DNA of 64,000 nucleotides, from NCBI RefSeq assembly GCF_949987515.2, contig NC_082701.1:35543755-35607754 (forward strand), in the 5' to 3' direction. The DNA comes from Delphinus delphis (taxonomy: Eukaryota; Chordata; Mammalia; Artiodactyla; Delphinidae). Made by a program: the position numbers and the translations under genes. This document shows, piece by piece, positions 34,991-48,000 of this stretch. The notes under the pieces are model-generated. The model saw nothing but the letters and a program-made list of their open reading frames with translations. It was not told where the DNA came from and ran no database searches. Every line of letters begins with the position of its first letter. Position 1 is the first letter of the stretch.

Positions 34991-35949
34991 AGCCCAGTAT
35001 TATAGTGTGCTGGGCATCTAAGAGTGTATATTTTAAAATGAAACAAAAATCGAATATGAAGTGTGTAGATTATGGAATTATGGAGCTATGAAACATAGGG
35101 AGAAGGCTATAATAAAAAAGAGGCTTTTTGGTAGATAGAGCTGCTCACTTAATGTGGAAAAGCTGACCTTGGAAAATGCAAATTCATGAATATTTTCTTT
35201 GGTGGTCCTTATGTAATAAATCAAACTAAGTCCAGTATTCCAAATAGCAACCATATATTAGAATCATTGGTTTAGGTGATTATTAATGTCTGCTTTGGTA
35301 ATTATTTCTCTGTTCATTTTTCTAGGCATCTTGTTTAAGTTTCAATGAAAGTGTAACTGTGAATATGAATCAATATCTGTTTATAACCTAAATCCTTTTA
35401 ATTGCCTGCCAATATATTTTTGACATGAACAACACTAAGGTGTGCATTTGTTTCTGTGTATATTTCCAACTGTAATAGTACTATCTGTCAGAAGGAAGAG
35501 AGGATACAAGACAGTAGAGGAACTCTTCAACCCTTACTCGTAGACACAGACCAGAAAACTGTTATATTAAAAACAAAAACAAAACAAAGTAAAAAAAAAA
35601 AAGTAATTTGTGAATTCTAACAGTAAGAGGTTTTACCCAGAAGAGGAAGCAACTCCTCCAGATAGCATTACAAAAATGGGTAAAGTAGAAAAAGGGTAAG
35701 CCCAGATGACAATAAAAGTATTTGATTAAAAGAGCTCTTGATATGTTAAAGTGGGGTTTAAAGAAAATATTCAGGAGACTTCAGTGGTTGGAAATGGGGT
35801 TCCTGCAAGTTGAGTTGGGTCAGTGAAACATATTTTTCAAATAATAACACTGGTATTGATGATAATCATATCTGTTATCAGTATAACATGTCATCTGTTT
35901 TAGATCTTAGAAAGTAAATCTATATTTTCTTTGTTGATTACTTGGGACT

Positions 35950-36115
35950 ATATTGAAAGAAGGAACAACAGGCATGGTTATTCTATAACTGCTCTTGACT
36001 GACCACATAAACTCCAGGCAACTTGTTTAGCTTCTCAGGGCCTAGTACCCTTCTGAAAAGTGTATGAGATATTAATATTGTGTTGAAAATGGAATGAGCT
36101 AATACAGGTGTGACA
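35950..36115 (+). mobile_element. probable MIR SINE fossil
   Basis: The block caggcaacttgtttagcttc followed by tcagggcctagt and aatggaatgagctaatac follows the MIR core and tail order on the plus strand. Head not recognisable. Confidence 0.45.
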
Positions 36116-37991
36116 GCAACTTTTGATGCCCCATCAGATACCATAGGATCACTTTATCAGTTCTATTGGTGTACTCATCTCTCAGCTTGCTCTTTCCAGT
36201 CCTTTGAAAAATTGTTTTCCCCTCTAAGAATTGTCCTCAAGCAGTTGAAGTCAGTTCTCTGGAATGTGTCTGGGAGTTAGGTCATAGATTCTACACAAAG
36301 GTGTGTGTGGACAATGATTACTTGAGCAGGGAGGAGGGTACAAAAGCCCAGCTCTCTTGACTCAAGGTAAGAGAAAAACAGGTTCAATTTACATTCCACA
36401 TTCTTTTGTGTTTCCTTCTACTTTCCCTATCTCTATTTCTTTACTTATTTATCTGTTTGTCTGAGAGCATCCCTTGAAGGAAGTATGCAAATGTATTCCC
36501 AAATGAGACACTGTTTCTGGGGAACACAACTGAGGAAAATATGTAAAGTGCTTAGCAGAACGCTTGCCATGAAAGATAAAAGAAAGGTTAAATAACACAG
36601 CCACAAGCAGAACTGAGCCTGGAAGCAAAGTCAAGCCAAGTCTTATCTTTCCTGATTTCAGGCCATTTCACTTGTAGTATATATCACAGAACTTTTGGAT
36701 CAGAACGTGTCCTGAAGATACGGGGTTGGGGCAGAGATGCAGTTTCTTCCGTTTGTGTTTAAAAATGTGTATAAACTTTGTACAAGAAGGATATTAATGT
36801 TTCTCTTTAGAATATGGCATGCATAATTAATTTATAGAAGATATATTCAATACTGCTTATTATTGGAAGTTTACTGTGCTCAACAAAAACAGCAACAAGC
36901 AGACATTTAGAAAGATGTCAGATCATAACTACATACCTGGAAAACACTTATTTAGGCTTAATATTATAGGCTTCATTTGCACAAACATCTTAGCATGGGC
37001 TTGAAAGTAGCTGAAATAATGTTAAATGCTATTAAGTTTCACTCTGAAACTGAAAAAAAATCTATCAAAATATACATTTTGATAAGCATTTTCTTCCAAA
37101 TATAGTCAAGTAGAAAAGGTATAAAATGAGAAGCAGCAGGTTGTGGTGGAAAGATCAATGAACTTGGAATTAGAAAATACATAAATAAGTATTTATTCTT
37201 AGATTTGCTTAGCTGTGTGGATTTAAATTATTTACTTTATGTTTTTAAATTGCAATAAAAAATGAATCCTCATATAAAATAAAAAGAATGACATATTGCC
37301 AAAGCAATCCTGAGAAAAAAGAACAAAGCAGAGGAATAACCCTCCCAGACTTTAGACACTACTACAAAGCTAAAGTAATCAAAACAGCATGATATTGGCA
37401 CAAAAACAGGTGTATGGATCAATGAAACAGAATAAAGAGCCTACACACCTACAACCAATTACACTTTGACAAAGGAGGCAAGAATACAATGGAGAAAAGA
37501 CAGTCTCTTCAACACGTAGTGTTAGGAAAGCTGGGCAGCAGCATATAAATCAATGAAATTAGAATACTCCCTCACACCATACACAAAAATAAACTGAAAA
37601 TGTTTTAAAGACCTATATATAAGACATGAGACCAGAAAACTCCTAGAAGACAACATAGGTGGAAACACTCTTTGACATAAATTGCAACAATATTTTCTTA
37701 GATCAGTCTCCCAAGGCAAAGAAAATAAAAGAAAAAAGAAACAAATGGGACCTAATCAAACATAAAAGCTTTTGCACAGCAAAGGAGACCATAAACAAAA
37801 TGAAAAGACAACCTATGGACTGAGAGAAAATATTTGCTAATGATGCAGCTGACAAGGGGTTAATTTCCAATATATACAAACAGCTCATAACACTCAATAA
37901 AGAAAAAAATCCAATTAAAAATTGGGCAGACGACCTGAATAGACATTTCTACAAAGAAGACACAAAGATGTTCAACAAGCATATGAAAAGA

Positions 37992-38053
37992 TGCTCAACA
38001 TCAGTAATTATTAGGGAAATTCTGCTCAACATCAGTAATTATTAGGGAAATGC
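37992..38053. repeat. 31-bp tandem duplication
   Basis: tgctcaacatcagtaattat plus 11 more bases is repeated back to back (37992-38022, 38023-38053). Other L1 copies have it once, so this is a slippage duplication in this copy. Confidence 0.95.
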
Positions 38054-38792
38054 AAATCAAAACTACAATGAGGTATCACCTCACACCAGTCAGAATGGCT
38101 ATTATAAAAACTTTACAAATAATAAATGCTGGAGAGGGTGTGGAGAAAAGGGAACACTCCTACACTGTTGGTGGAAATGTAGCTTGGTGCGGCCACTATG
38201 GAGAACAGTATAGAAATTCCTTAAAAAGCTAAAAATTCTGCTACCATATGATCTAGTAATCTCATTCATGGGCATATACCCAGAAAAGACAAAAAGTCTA
38301 AACTGAATGTATCATGAACCCCAGTGTTCATAGCCGCACTATTCACAATAACCAAGACATGGAAGCAATCTAAGTGTCCATCAAAAACAGATGAATGGGT
38401 AAAGAAGATATAATCCATATATACTGTGGAATATTAGTCATAGAAAAGAACAAAATAATGCCATTTTCAGCAACATGAATGGAGCTAGGAAATATCCTAA
38501 GTGAAGTAAATCAGACAGAGAAATGTAAATATCATATGATCTCACTTATATGTGGAAACTAAAAATAACAAAAATGAATGTGTTTACAAAAGAGAAACAG
38601 ACTCACAGACATAGAAAATAAATTTATGGTTACCAATAGGGAAAGAGATGGGAGAAGGGATAATTTAGGAGTATGAGATTAACAAATACACACTACTACA
38701 TATAAAATAGATAAGCAACAAGGATCTACTGTATAACAGAGAGAACAATATTCAATATCTTGTAAAAACCTATAATGAAAAATCTGAAAACA

Positions 38793-38793
<1 letters not shown>

Positions 38794-38838
<45 letters not shown>

Positions 38839-38864
38839 GTATATATATATACATATATATATAT
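38794..38864. repeat. (TA)n-rich microsatellite
   Basis: About 70 bp of TA with TATG interruptions in the 3'UTR of the L1, at the same place as the TA/CA run at 2370-2406. Confidence 0.95.
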
Positions 38865-38935
38865 GAATCACTTTGCTGTACACCTGAAATTAACACAATA
38901 TTTTCTATCAACTATACTACAATTTAAAAAAGTGA

Positions 38936-39590
38936 CAAAGTCAAGTGTTGGCAAGGTTTTAAAGCAGATAGAAATTTCCTACATTTTAATTCATTTGTAC
39001 TTATATGACTGCACAGTGGTTCAGTCATTTTGTAAAACTCTGTTAGTTCCTTATAAATTAGTTATATTTATCATACAACACAGGAATCCTACTCCTAGGT
39101 ATTTTATTTATCTTAGAAAATGAAGAAGCATATCTACAAAAATATTGTTAACATTTTATTTATGATAGCCAAAAATGGGGAGCAAACATCATGTCAATTT
39201 ATTGGTAAATAAATAAACAAATTGTTATATATGGATAGTGGATTACTATTTAGTAATAAAAAGAACCAACTACTAATAAATGCAGCAACATAAAGGAACT
39301 GAAAAACATGCTGAGCAAAGAAAAAACCAGTCATAAAACATATTTATTATATGATTCAACTTAGATGAATTCTAGAAAAGGTAAACATAATATATAGGGA
39401 CAGAAAGCCAGTCAGTGTTTTCTTGGGTCAGGGTGACGAAAGTTGTCTGGGAAGGGATACAAGAAAATTCTGGAGGTGTGGAAATTTATATACCTTAATT
39501 TTAGGGGTGATTACATAGGTATATAAATTTGTCAAAACTCACTAAACTCTAAAATGGGTGCAATATTGTGTCTCAATAAAGTGCATTTTC
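38936..39590 (+). mobile_element. old L1 3' end
   Basis: Plus-strand old L1: late ORF2 blocks (39060-39130, 39200-39300), then a 3'UTR ending near ctcaataaagtgcattttct (39571). Strongly diverged, distinct from the L1 directly before it. Confidence 0.65.
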
Positions 39591-39594
39591 TCTA

Positions 39595-42195
39595 TTAATT
39601 ATCATTTTATATTGGCATAAGTATAATATAAGTTCTGTACCATAAGTAATAAAGCATCAACTGGAATTTAAAGAGATAGCTAGTTAGTTGATTTCAGTCC
39701 TGGATAAATTAAGAAAAGCCAACTGCAGATTTTTCTAGGTAGCTGCTATTTGTGTGCATGCATTTACTCTAAATTAACATTCCCATATTAAAAGTTCATT
39801 TAATAAACATCTGTTTATGTTTTTTTTTGTTTGTTTTGTTTATGTTTTTATATTTATTTCACTAGGGTTCATTATCAAAGATACTATAGATATGCTGTCA
39901 GTGGTGTCTGGGATAAAGACACATGTTTTTCTCTTCCCTGGGCATCTGTTTCACCTCCTTCCTTCACGCCTACATGATGTATCATTTACAATGAAGTAAA
40001 TCACTTTGAAGATAAGAGTCATTTATTTAGTATGTCTAATTAAACTTTTCCTTAATTGAGTGTGATCCCAGGGAAAAAAATAAGTGTAATTTGACAGGCT
40101 GTAATAAAATAGATATAGTCAATGTGAAACATGAAGGAATTAATGCTAACATGATTTTTGTGATATGGGTATTACATTTAAACTCAAGCTAATAAAATAT
40201 AGGCTGTTATGATATGTGAATTCTTAGTGTTCAGACCTAGAATGTATGGTCACTGTTATATGTCACTTGAAAAATATGGTAATATAGTTATAAATGGTAA
40301 TATTCTATAAATAATTATTCAAATTAAGCAATCCCTGATAGAACACAGAAGCTCCAAGCAATACACAACTACTCAGAATAATTTTCTGGGTATGGACCAC
40401 TTTCTGACAAGCTTGGACTAGACAGGTTTTATGGTTAGTTGCCTTTTCCACAACTTTTCTCCCCCAAGATGGCACTTGCTCAATTGTTTTCCATTGAACT
40501 GTACCCTAAACCAGAAGAAGCCAGATATTTGGAGAACTATAATGCTAGGATTATGAGACTTGACCCAAGCCAAAGGTGCCCAACATAACATTTCTAGTAT
40601 GGGGTATACTAATCTCTGCTTTCTTGAGGTAGAACATTACAAGATGGAATGACCCCCTAGAGCAGACGTTATCTAGCACAAATGATCTTGGAGATTTTCT
40701 GGAATGATAAATCATGCAGTGTCAGAAAATCATTATTTATGGTGCCCAGTTACTAAGTGTATATAATTAAATATTAGTCTATGACTACCACAACTTCTCT
40801 GTTTAGTCTAAGACAGCAAAATAAACATAAATGATTCCAGTGTAATGATGTATTTATTTACCAGGTGAAATTGAGTCATGGCTATCACTTATGTAATGCT
40901 TACCATGCTGCAGATGTGTTGCCTACATTAACTCATTTAATGCTCACAACAGTTCTGTAAGACAGTTACTATTATTATTCTCATTCTGCAGACAAGGACT
41001 GTGGGTTAACATGAGGTTAAGTAACTTACCAGGGCCACACAAATATTATATTTCAGGAATTTCAATTTTTGTTCATGTAGTAGTATCCTAGAACTTACCC
41101 TTTTAACTATTACGTTGTAGTGGCTTTCTATTATCACCATTATTTGCAGAGTTAGAACTAGTGATACAATAGCATTCCATGGTTGCTTTCTAGGATTATC
41201 TTCCTGATAACTGTGGTATCAGAGAAGTATTCACAAAGGGAAGAGATTCTTATAATGGATTCAGCTGAAAGGAAAACTAGACTTCTTATACCATAGGCAG
41301 TTTGACAACGTGTTTTTTTTAATACTGTGGCCATCAGTGATTTTATAATAAATCATAGAAAGGTGGCATGAAATTAAGAATATGTACTAGTTCACAAACA
41401 TTATATTAAAACCATGAATAACAGTATGATGTTAAATTATGCCCTTTAGTCCACAAATAGTCCAACAGCATGAAATTATATTAAAATGATCAAAATAGAT
41501 CTCATTTGCTATAGATGGATTGAAAGTAGTGCTGTCAGTCTCTTGGAGAAGTAAAATTACAGATATTCAGGGAAATTTTGGTTTGCATTTAAATATGTGT
41601 CTAAGAGAGGTAGTTATAATAGAAATAATTGTGTAAGTAAAATAATACTTACATTGCAACTATAATAATCAATAGAAAAACAATCAAGACACCACAATGG
41701 ACTCTGGACTGAAGGGCCAGGTGCAAGGTCTCTGCACAATGTGCCCTGTGAGCAAGTTAAACTCGACTAAGCACAGAGAGAGAGAAAAAAAGCCCCTTTC
41801 TTCTCATAAACTCCCCTCTGACAGCAAGAGCTGAGAAATTCTGCCACCTTAGCCAACAAACTCATGGCAGTCTAAATGAAAGGCTAATTTTTTGATTAAG
41901 GGAAACCAGAAATACTGAAACAATTGTGACACAGCCAAAATGACCGTGATCTACCACTCTGAAATATGAATCCATAACTTGGATTTGGAATACTTTCAAA
42001 GTTGGCCATCTTAAAAAAAAAGAAAATTTAATAAACTTTTAACTCATTATTGACCAGAGATGTATAATACATCCTTTGTTACCTGAATCTTATTGACCAG
42101 AGACATTTCAATATTCACTTACATAACAAATTGCCAGCAACAGTCTTTAGTTTCTGCAAAAATCCCTCAGTCAATGATGTGTTAATATGAAAATA
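39595..42195. other. gene-free interval
   Basis: AT-rich DNA. A MIR at 40880-41075 is the only clear repeat. attgaccagaga occurs twice about 60 bp apart (near 42049 and 42094). No supported gene. Confidence 0.7.
40880..41075 (-). mobile_element. MIR SINE fossil
   Basis: Reversed MIR: attaactcatttaatgctca, then actattattattctcattct, gcagacaaggactgtgggtt and gaggttaagtaacttaccag in the expected order. Confidence 0.8.
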
Positions 42196-42354
42196 TGAGG
42201 GAGACCTTACAGACGCTGGAGGAGTAAGATGTGGAGATCACCTTCCTCCCCACAAATACATCAGAAACACATCTACATGTGGAACAAATCCTACAGAACA
42301 CCTACTGAACACTGGCAGAGGACCTCAGACTTCCCAAAAGGCAAGAAAATCCCC

Positions 42355-42363
42355 ACATACCTG
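42355..42363 (-). promoter_or_regulatory. antisense composite splice motif (L1 D)
   Basis: On the minus strand, antisense to L1 D, a pyrimidine tract ends in CAG (42361-42363) and continues directly as GTATGT (42355-42360). It is the counterpart of the motifs in L1s A, B and E. Confidence 0.42.
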
Positions 42364-42804
42364 GGTAGGGCAAAGAAAAAAACAGAGAAAAAAGAATAGG
42401 GATGGGACCTGCACCTCTGGGAGGGAGCTGTGAAGGAGGAAAAGTTTCCACACACTGGGAAGACACTTCACTGATGGAGGTAGGAAGTGGGCAGGGGGGA
42501 AGCTTCAGAACTTTGGAGGAGAGCACAGTAACAAGGGTGCAGAGGGCATAGCAGAGACATTCCTGCACGGAGAATTGGTGATGACCAGCACTCACCAGCA
42601 TGAGAGAATTGGTGGCTCACCCCTCGGGGCCAGGATTCAAGAGGTCAGATCCCAGGAAGAGGACTGGGGTTGGCTGTGTGAAAGCAGTCTGAAAGGGGCT
42701 GGTGTGCCACAGCTAGCTGGGAGGGAGTCCAGGAAAAAATCTGGAACTGCCTAAGAGGCAAGAGACAATTGTTTAGGAGTGCATGAGGAGAGGAGATTCA
42801 GAGT

Positions 42805-45800
42805 ACCACAATTGTCATATCAAACAAAATAGGCTTTAAAATAAAGACTATTACAAGGGACAAAGAAGGACATTACATAATGATCAAGGGATCAATCCAA
42901 AGAGAAGATATAATAATTGTAAATATATACACACCCAACATAGGAGCACCTCAATACATAAGGCAAATGTTAACAGCAATAAAAGGTGAAACAGACAGTA
43001 ACACAATCATAGTATGGGAATTTAACACCCCACTTTCACCAATGGACAGATAAACCAAAATGAAAATAAATAAGGAAACACAAGCTTTAAATGACACATT
43101 AAACAAGATGGACTTAATTGATATTTATAGGACATTCCATCCAAAAACAACAGAATACACATTTTTCTCAAGTGCTCATGGAACATTCTCCAGGATAGAT
43201 CATATCTCGGGTCACAAATCAAGCCTTGGTAAATTTAAGAAAATTGAAATCATAGCAAGTATCTTTTCTGACAGCAGTGCTATGAAACTAGACATCAATT
43301 ACAGGGAAAAAACTGTAAAAAATACAAACACATGGAGGCTAAACAATACAATACTAAATGACCAAGAGATCACTGAAGAAATCAAAGAGGAAATAAAAAC
43401 ATACCTAGAAACAAATCACAATGAAAGCATGATGAACCAAAACTTATGAGATGCAGCAAAAGCAGTTCTAAGTGGGAAGATTATAGAAATACAATTCTAA
43501 CTCAAGAAGCAAAAACAATCTCAAATAAACAACCTAAAGCAATTAGAGAAAGAAGAACAAAAAATCCCCAAAGTTAGCAGAAGGAAAGAAATCATAAAGA
43601 TCTGACCAGAAATAAATGAAAAAGATATGAAAGAAACAATAGCAAAGATCAATAAAACTAAAAGCTGGTTCTTTGAGAAGATAAACAAAATTGATAAACC
43701 ATTAACCAGACTCATCAAGAAAAAAGGGAAATGACTCAAATCAACAGAAATAGAAATGAAAAAGGAGAAGTAACAACTGACACTGCAGAAATACCAAGGA
43801 TCATGAGAGATTACTACAAGCAACTCTATGCCAATAAAATGGACAACCTGGAAGAAATGGACTAATTCTTAGAAAAGCACAACATTCTGAGACTGAACTA
43901 GGAAGAAATAGAAAATATGAACAGACCAATCACAAGCACTGAAATTGAAACTGTGATAAAAAATCTTCCAACAAACAAAAGCCCAGGACCTAATGGGTTC
44001 ACAGGCAAATTCTATCAAACATTTCGAGATGAGCTAACACATATCCTTCTCAAACTCTTCCAAAATATAGCAGAGGGAGGAACATTCCCAAACTCATTTT
44101 ACAAGGCCACCATCACTCTGATACCAAAACCAGACAAAGGTGTCACAAAAAAAGAAAACTACAGGCCAATATCACTGATGAACATAGGTACAAAAATCCT
44201 CAACAAAATACTAGCAAACAGAATCCAAAAGCAAATTAAAAGGATCATGCACCATGATCAAGAGGGGTTTATCCCAGGAATGCAAGGATTCTTCAATATG
44301 CAAAAAACAATCACTGTGATAAACTGTATTAACAAATTGAAGGATAATAACAATATGATAACCTCAATAGATGGAGAAAAAGTTTTTGACAAAATTTATC
44401 ACCCATTTATGATAAAAGCTCTCCAGATAGTAGGCATAGAGGGAACCTACCTCAACATAATAAAGGCCATATATGTTAGACCCACAGCCAACATGGTTCT
44501 CAATGGTGAAAAACTGAAACCATTTCCTCTAAGATCAGGAGCAAGAAAATGTTGCCCACCCTCCCCACTATTATTCAACATAGTTTTGGAAGTTTTAGCC
44601 ACAGCAATCAGAGAAGAAAAAGAAATAAAAGGAACCCAAACTGGATAAGAAGAAGTAGAACTGTCACTGTTTGCAGATGACATGATTCTATACATAGAGA
44701 ATCTGAAAGATGTTACCAGAAAACTACTAGAGCTAATCAATGAATTTGGTAAAGTAGCAGGATACAAAATTAATGCACAGAAATCTTGCATTCCTGTACA
44801 CTAACAATGAAAAATCAGAAATTTAAATTAAGGAAACACTCACATTTACCACTGTAACAAAAAGAATAAAATACCTAAGAATAAACCTACCTAAGGAGAC
44901 AAAAGACCTGCATGCAGAAAACTATAAGACACTGATGAGAGGAATTAAAGGTGATACAAACAGATGGAGATATATACCATGTTCTTGGATTGGAAGGATC
45001 AATATTGTCAAAATGTCTATACTAACAAAAGCAATGTACAGATTCAATGTAATCCTTATCACACTACCAATGGCATATTTCACAGAACTAGAAGAAAAAA
45101 ATTCACAATTTGTATGGAAACACAAAAGTCCCTGAATAGCCAAAGCAATCTTGAGAAAGAAAAACAGAGCTGGAGGAATCAGGCTCCCTGACTTCAGACT
45201 GTACTACAAAGCTACAGTCATCAAAATGGTATGGCACTAGCACAAAACTAGAAATATAGATCAGTGGAACAGAAATGAAAGCCCAGAGATAAACCCATGC
45301 ACATATGATCACCTTATGTTTGATAAGGAGGCAAGAATATACAATGGAGAAAAGACAGCCTCTTCAATAAGTGGTGCTGGTAAAACTGGACAGCTACATG
45401 TAAAAGAATGAAATTAGAACACTCCCTAAAACCATACACACACAAAAATAAATTCAAAATGGATTAAAGACCTAAATGTAAGGCCAGACACCATCAAAAT
45501 CTTAGAGGAAAACATAGGCAGAACACTCTATGACATAAATCACAGCAAGTTCCTTTTTGACCCACCTCCTAGGGAAATGGAAATAAAAACAAAAATAAAC
45601 AAATGGGACCTAATGAAACTTGAAAGCTTTTGCACAACAAAGGAAACCATAAATAAGATGAAAAGACAACCCTCAGAATGGGAGAGAATATTTGCAAATG
45701 ACGCAAATGACAGAGGATTAATCTACAAAATGTACAAGCAGCTACTTCATCTCAATATCAAAAAAACAATCAACCCAATCCAAAAATTGGCAGAAGACCT

Positions 45801-46394
45801 AAATAGACATTTCTCTAAAGAAGATATACAGATTGTCAACAAACACATGAAAGGATGCTCAGCATCACTAATCATTAGAGAAATGCAAATCAAAACTACA
45901 ATGAGGTGTCACCTCACACCTGTCTGAATGGCCTTCATCAAAAATTTACAAACAATAAATGCTGGAGAGGGTGTGGAGAAAAGAGAACCCTCTTGCACTG
46001 TTGGTGGGAATGTAAATTGATACAGCCACTATGGAGAACAGTATGGAGCTTCCTTAAAAAATTAAAAATAGAACTACCATATGACTCAGCAATCCCACTG
46101 CTGGCCATATACCCTGAGAAAACCATAATTCAAAAAGAGTCGTGTACCACAGTGTTCATTGCAGCGCTATTTACAATCGCCAGGACATGGAAGCAACTTA
46201 AGTGTCCATCGACAGATTAATGGATAAAGAAGATGTGACACATATATACAGTGGAATATTACTCATCCATAAAAAGAAATGAAATGGATTTATTTGTGGT
46301 GAGGTAGATGGACCTAGAGTGTGTCATACAGAGTGAAGTTAGTCAGAAAGAGAAAAATGAATACTGTATGCTAACACATATAGATGGAATCTAA
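42805..46394 (+). pseudogene. L1 D ORF2, N-terminally deleted and broken
   Basis: ORF2p remnant lacking its first roughly 70 residues. Endonuclease text is readable at 43060-43449 (MKINKETQALNDTLNKMDLI). A long open stretch at 43917-44648 covers the reverse-transcriptase fingers and palm entry ([29 protein letters not shown]). The FADD box near 44675-44686 is preserved but lies after a stop at 44646. The C-terminal knuckle is readable at 45906-46220 ([18 protein letters not shown]). Stops and shifts separate these pieces. Confidence 0.9.
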
Positions 46395-46837
46395 AAAAAA
46401 AGGTTCTTAAGAACCTAGGGGCAGGGGCAGGACAGGAATAAAAATACAGATGTAGAGAATGGATTTGAGGACATGGGAAGGGTAAGCTGGGACGAAGTGA
46501 GAGTGGCATGGACATATATACACTACCAAATTTAAAATAGATAGGTAGTGGGAAGCAGCCTCATAGCACGGGGAGATCAGCTCCGTGATTTGTGATCACC
46601 CAGAGCAGTGGGATAGGGAAGGTTGGAGGGAGATGCAAGAGGGAGGGGATATGGAGATATATGTATACCTATGGCTGTTTTACTTTGTTATATAGCAGAA
46701 ACTAATACAATATTGTAAAGCAATTATACTCCCATAAAGATGTTAAAAAAAAAAGATACTGCAATGGTAATAAACAATCTTGTAAAAAATATTATAATGA
46801 GTTTTATTTGTTTGCTTATTTTTAAAATTTGGGGGAG

Positions 46838-47378
46838 TGTGGTATTGTGTTTCTTCTTTTAATTATGTATCTGCCTATTACTGAATTCAAGCTCTCAATT
46901 CTCACCACATGACAGGCTGATAAATCAAGAGGCAAGTTGTTGGGACAAGGAATAGTGACTTTATTCAGAAAGCCAATAGACTGAGAAAATGGTGAATTAG
47001 TATCCCAAAGAACCATCTTGCCCGGGTTTGGATGCTAGTTTCTTTTCTAGAATAATGATGAGGTAGGTGAGGAGGTAAAGTAAAAAGTCAATAAGTTGTT
47101 GCAAATATTCCCTAGTTCTGGTCAGACTCCAGAGGGTATGTGTTAATTTCTTCTTTCAAGTGGGGCCTGGTCAGGATGTTTCCTGTTAGCTGAACAAAGG
47201 TATTTTAGCCTAATGCTCAGGCATGGAGGTAGGTTTCCCGGAGACGAGCCATTATGTATATTTTAAGCTATGGGCAATATCCCCTTAATGATTAACTTGT
47301 ACCAAAAGCCATAGAATACAAAGGTTAAAGTAAAAGAAGCAGAACCAATATGGAGTCAGATTTGTTATTCCCATTACA
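46838..47378 (-). mobile_element. possible solo retroviral LTR
   Basis: On the minus strand the 541-bp segment starts TGTAATGGG and ends CACA. It has GAATAAAG (minus strand of 46960s) followed by a T/C-rich stretch, as in the R/U5 part of an LTR, and is less AT-rich than its flanks. No flanking 4-6-bp TSD was found and I could not name the family. No internal viral genes are present. Confidence 0.4.
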
Positions 47379-47808
47379 TGCCTATAAAATGTAGATGTAG
47401 ATTTTGTCTCATTATATAAGTGGTGTAAGGTAGGAGAAGAGAATTGGGGAAAGCCATATAGATATTATTTTTATTTAAGAACTATACCAATCAGAGGAAG
47501 TAATGATCAGCAGTGGAGGGTAGTCACACACAATATATAGATGGAAACAGGGCCCAATAAAATCTGTCATATGGTTGGATGAAAGGTCTCAAGAGGAGAC
47601 CCAACTACACAGTTTAATTCTCCACCTCTGGAGAAATAAAACCCCTTAGTGATATGAGCAATTAGGCATAACAATGATGATAGTAAACTAAAGTATAAGT
47701 CTAGTGAACAATCATGATTGATACGGAGTAAAGACAGGAGATACTGAGGATGATACAAAGAGCACGAAATTTGCTGAGAAAAGGAGACTTTCATTGCTTC
47801 TTTTTTAG

Positions 47809-48000
47809 TTGTTCTCAAATTTTAGCATGTATTAGAATTACCTAGTATGTCTGTTAAAACACAGATTGCTGGGTCTTACCCTCCAAGTAAGTCAGTCTGG
47901 GTTAAGGGTTGAGAATTTGCACTTATAACAAATACCTAGGTAATACTGCTGGTGTAGATAATGCTGGTATAGATAAAACACTTGAGAACCACTTTTCTAT
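47809..48000. mobile_element. MER5A-like DNA transposon fossil
   Basis: Starts with ttgttctcaaattttagcat, then attagaattacctagtatgt, then a block like 'ctgggtcttaccctcc', and ends with cttgagaaccacttt. This order and the near-palindromic ends (gttctcaa / ttgagaac) match the non-autonomous hAT element MER5A. Confidence 0.75.

Larger units (their letters stand above)
33425..37290. other. gene-free interval
   Basis: AT-rich DNA. A short CT-rich stretch lies near 33615-33640. MIR fossils at about 34738-34990 and 35950-36115 are the only elements I can name. No frame longer than about 110 codons, and none with recognisable protein text. Confidence 0.7.
37296..38935 (+). mobile_element. 5'-truncated L1 (late ORF2 and 3'UTR)
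   Basis: Plus-strand L1 starting in late ORF2 (gccaaagcaatcctgag) and ending in a 3'UTR related to L1 C. The Cys/His knuckle region is readable at about 38050-38232 ([18 protein letters not shown], with first Cys lost). A 31-bp tandem duplication and a (TA)n array lie inside. Frame broken by stops. Confidence 0.87.
42201..46754 (+). mobile_element. L1 retrotransposon 'D', internally deleted
   Basis: Plus-strand L1 with both ends: a 5'UTR at 42201-42800 aligned with that of L1 B, then a direct join at about 42800-42808 to the endonuclease part of ORF2, continuing to a 3'UTR and an A tail at 46745-46754. Compared with L1 B about 3.0 kb is missing, namely the rest of the 5'UTR, all ORF1 and the ORF2 start. 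The usual AATAAA reads CATAAA. I found no clear TSD. Not autonomous. Confidence 0.92.
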
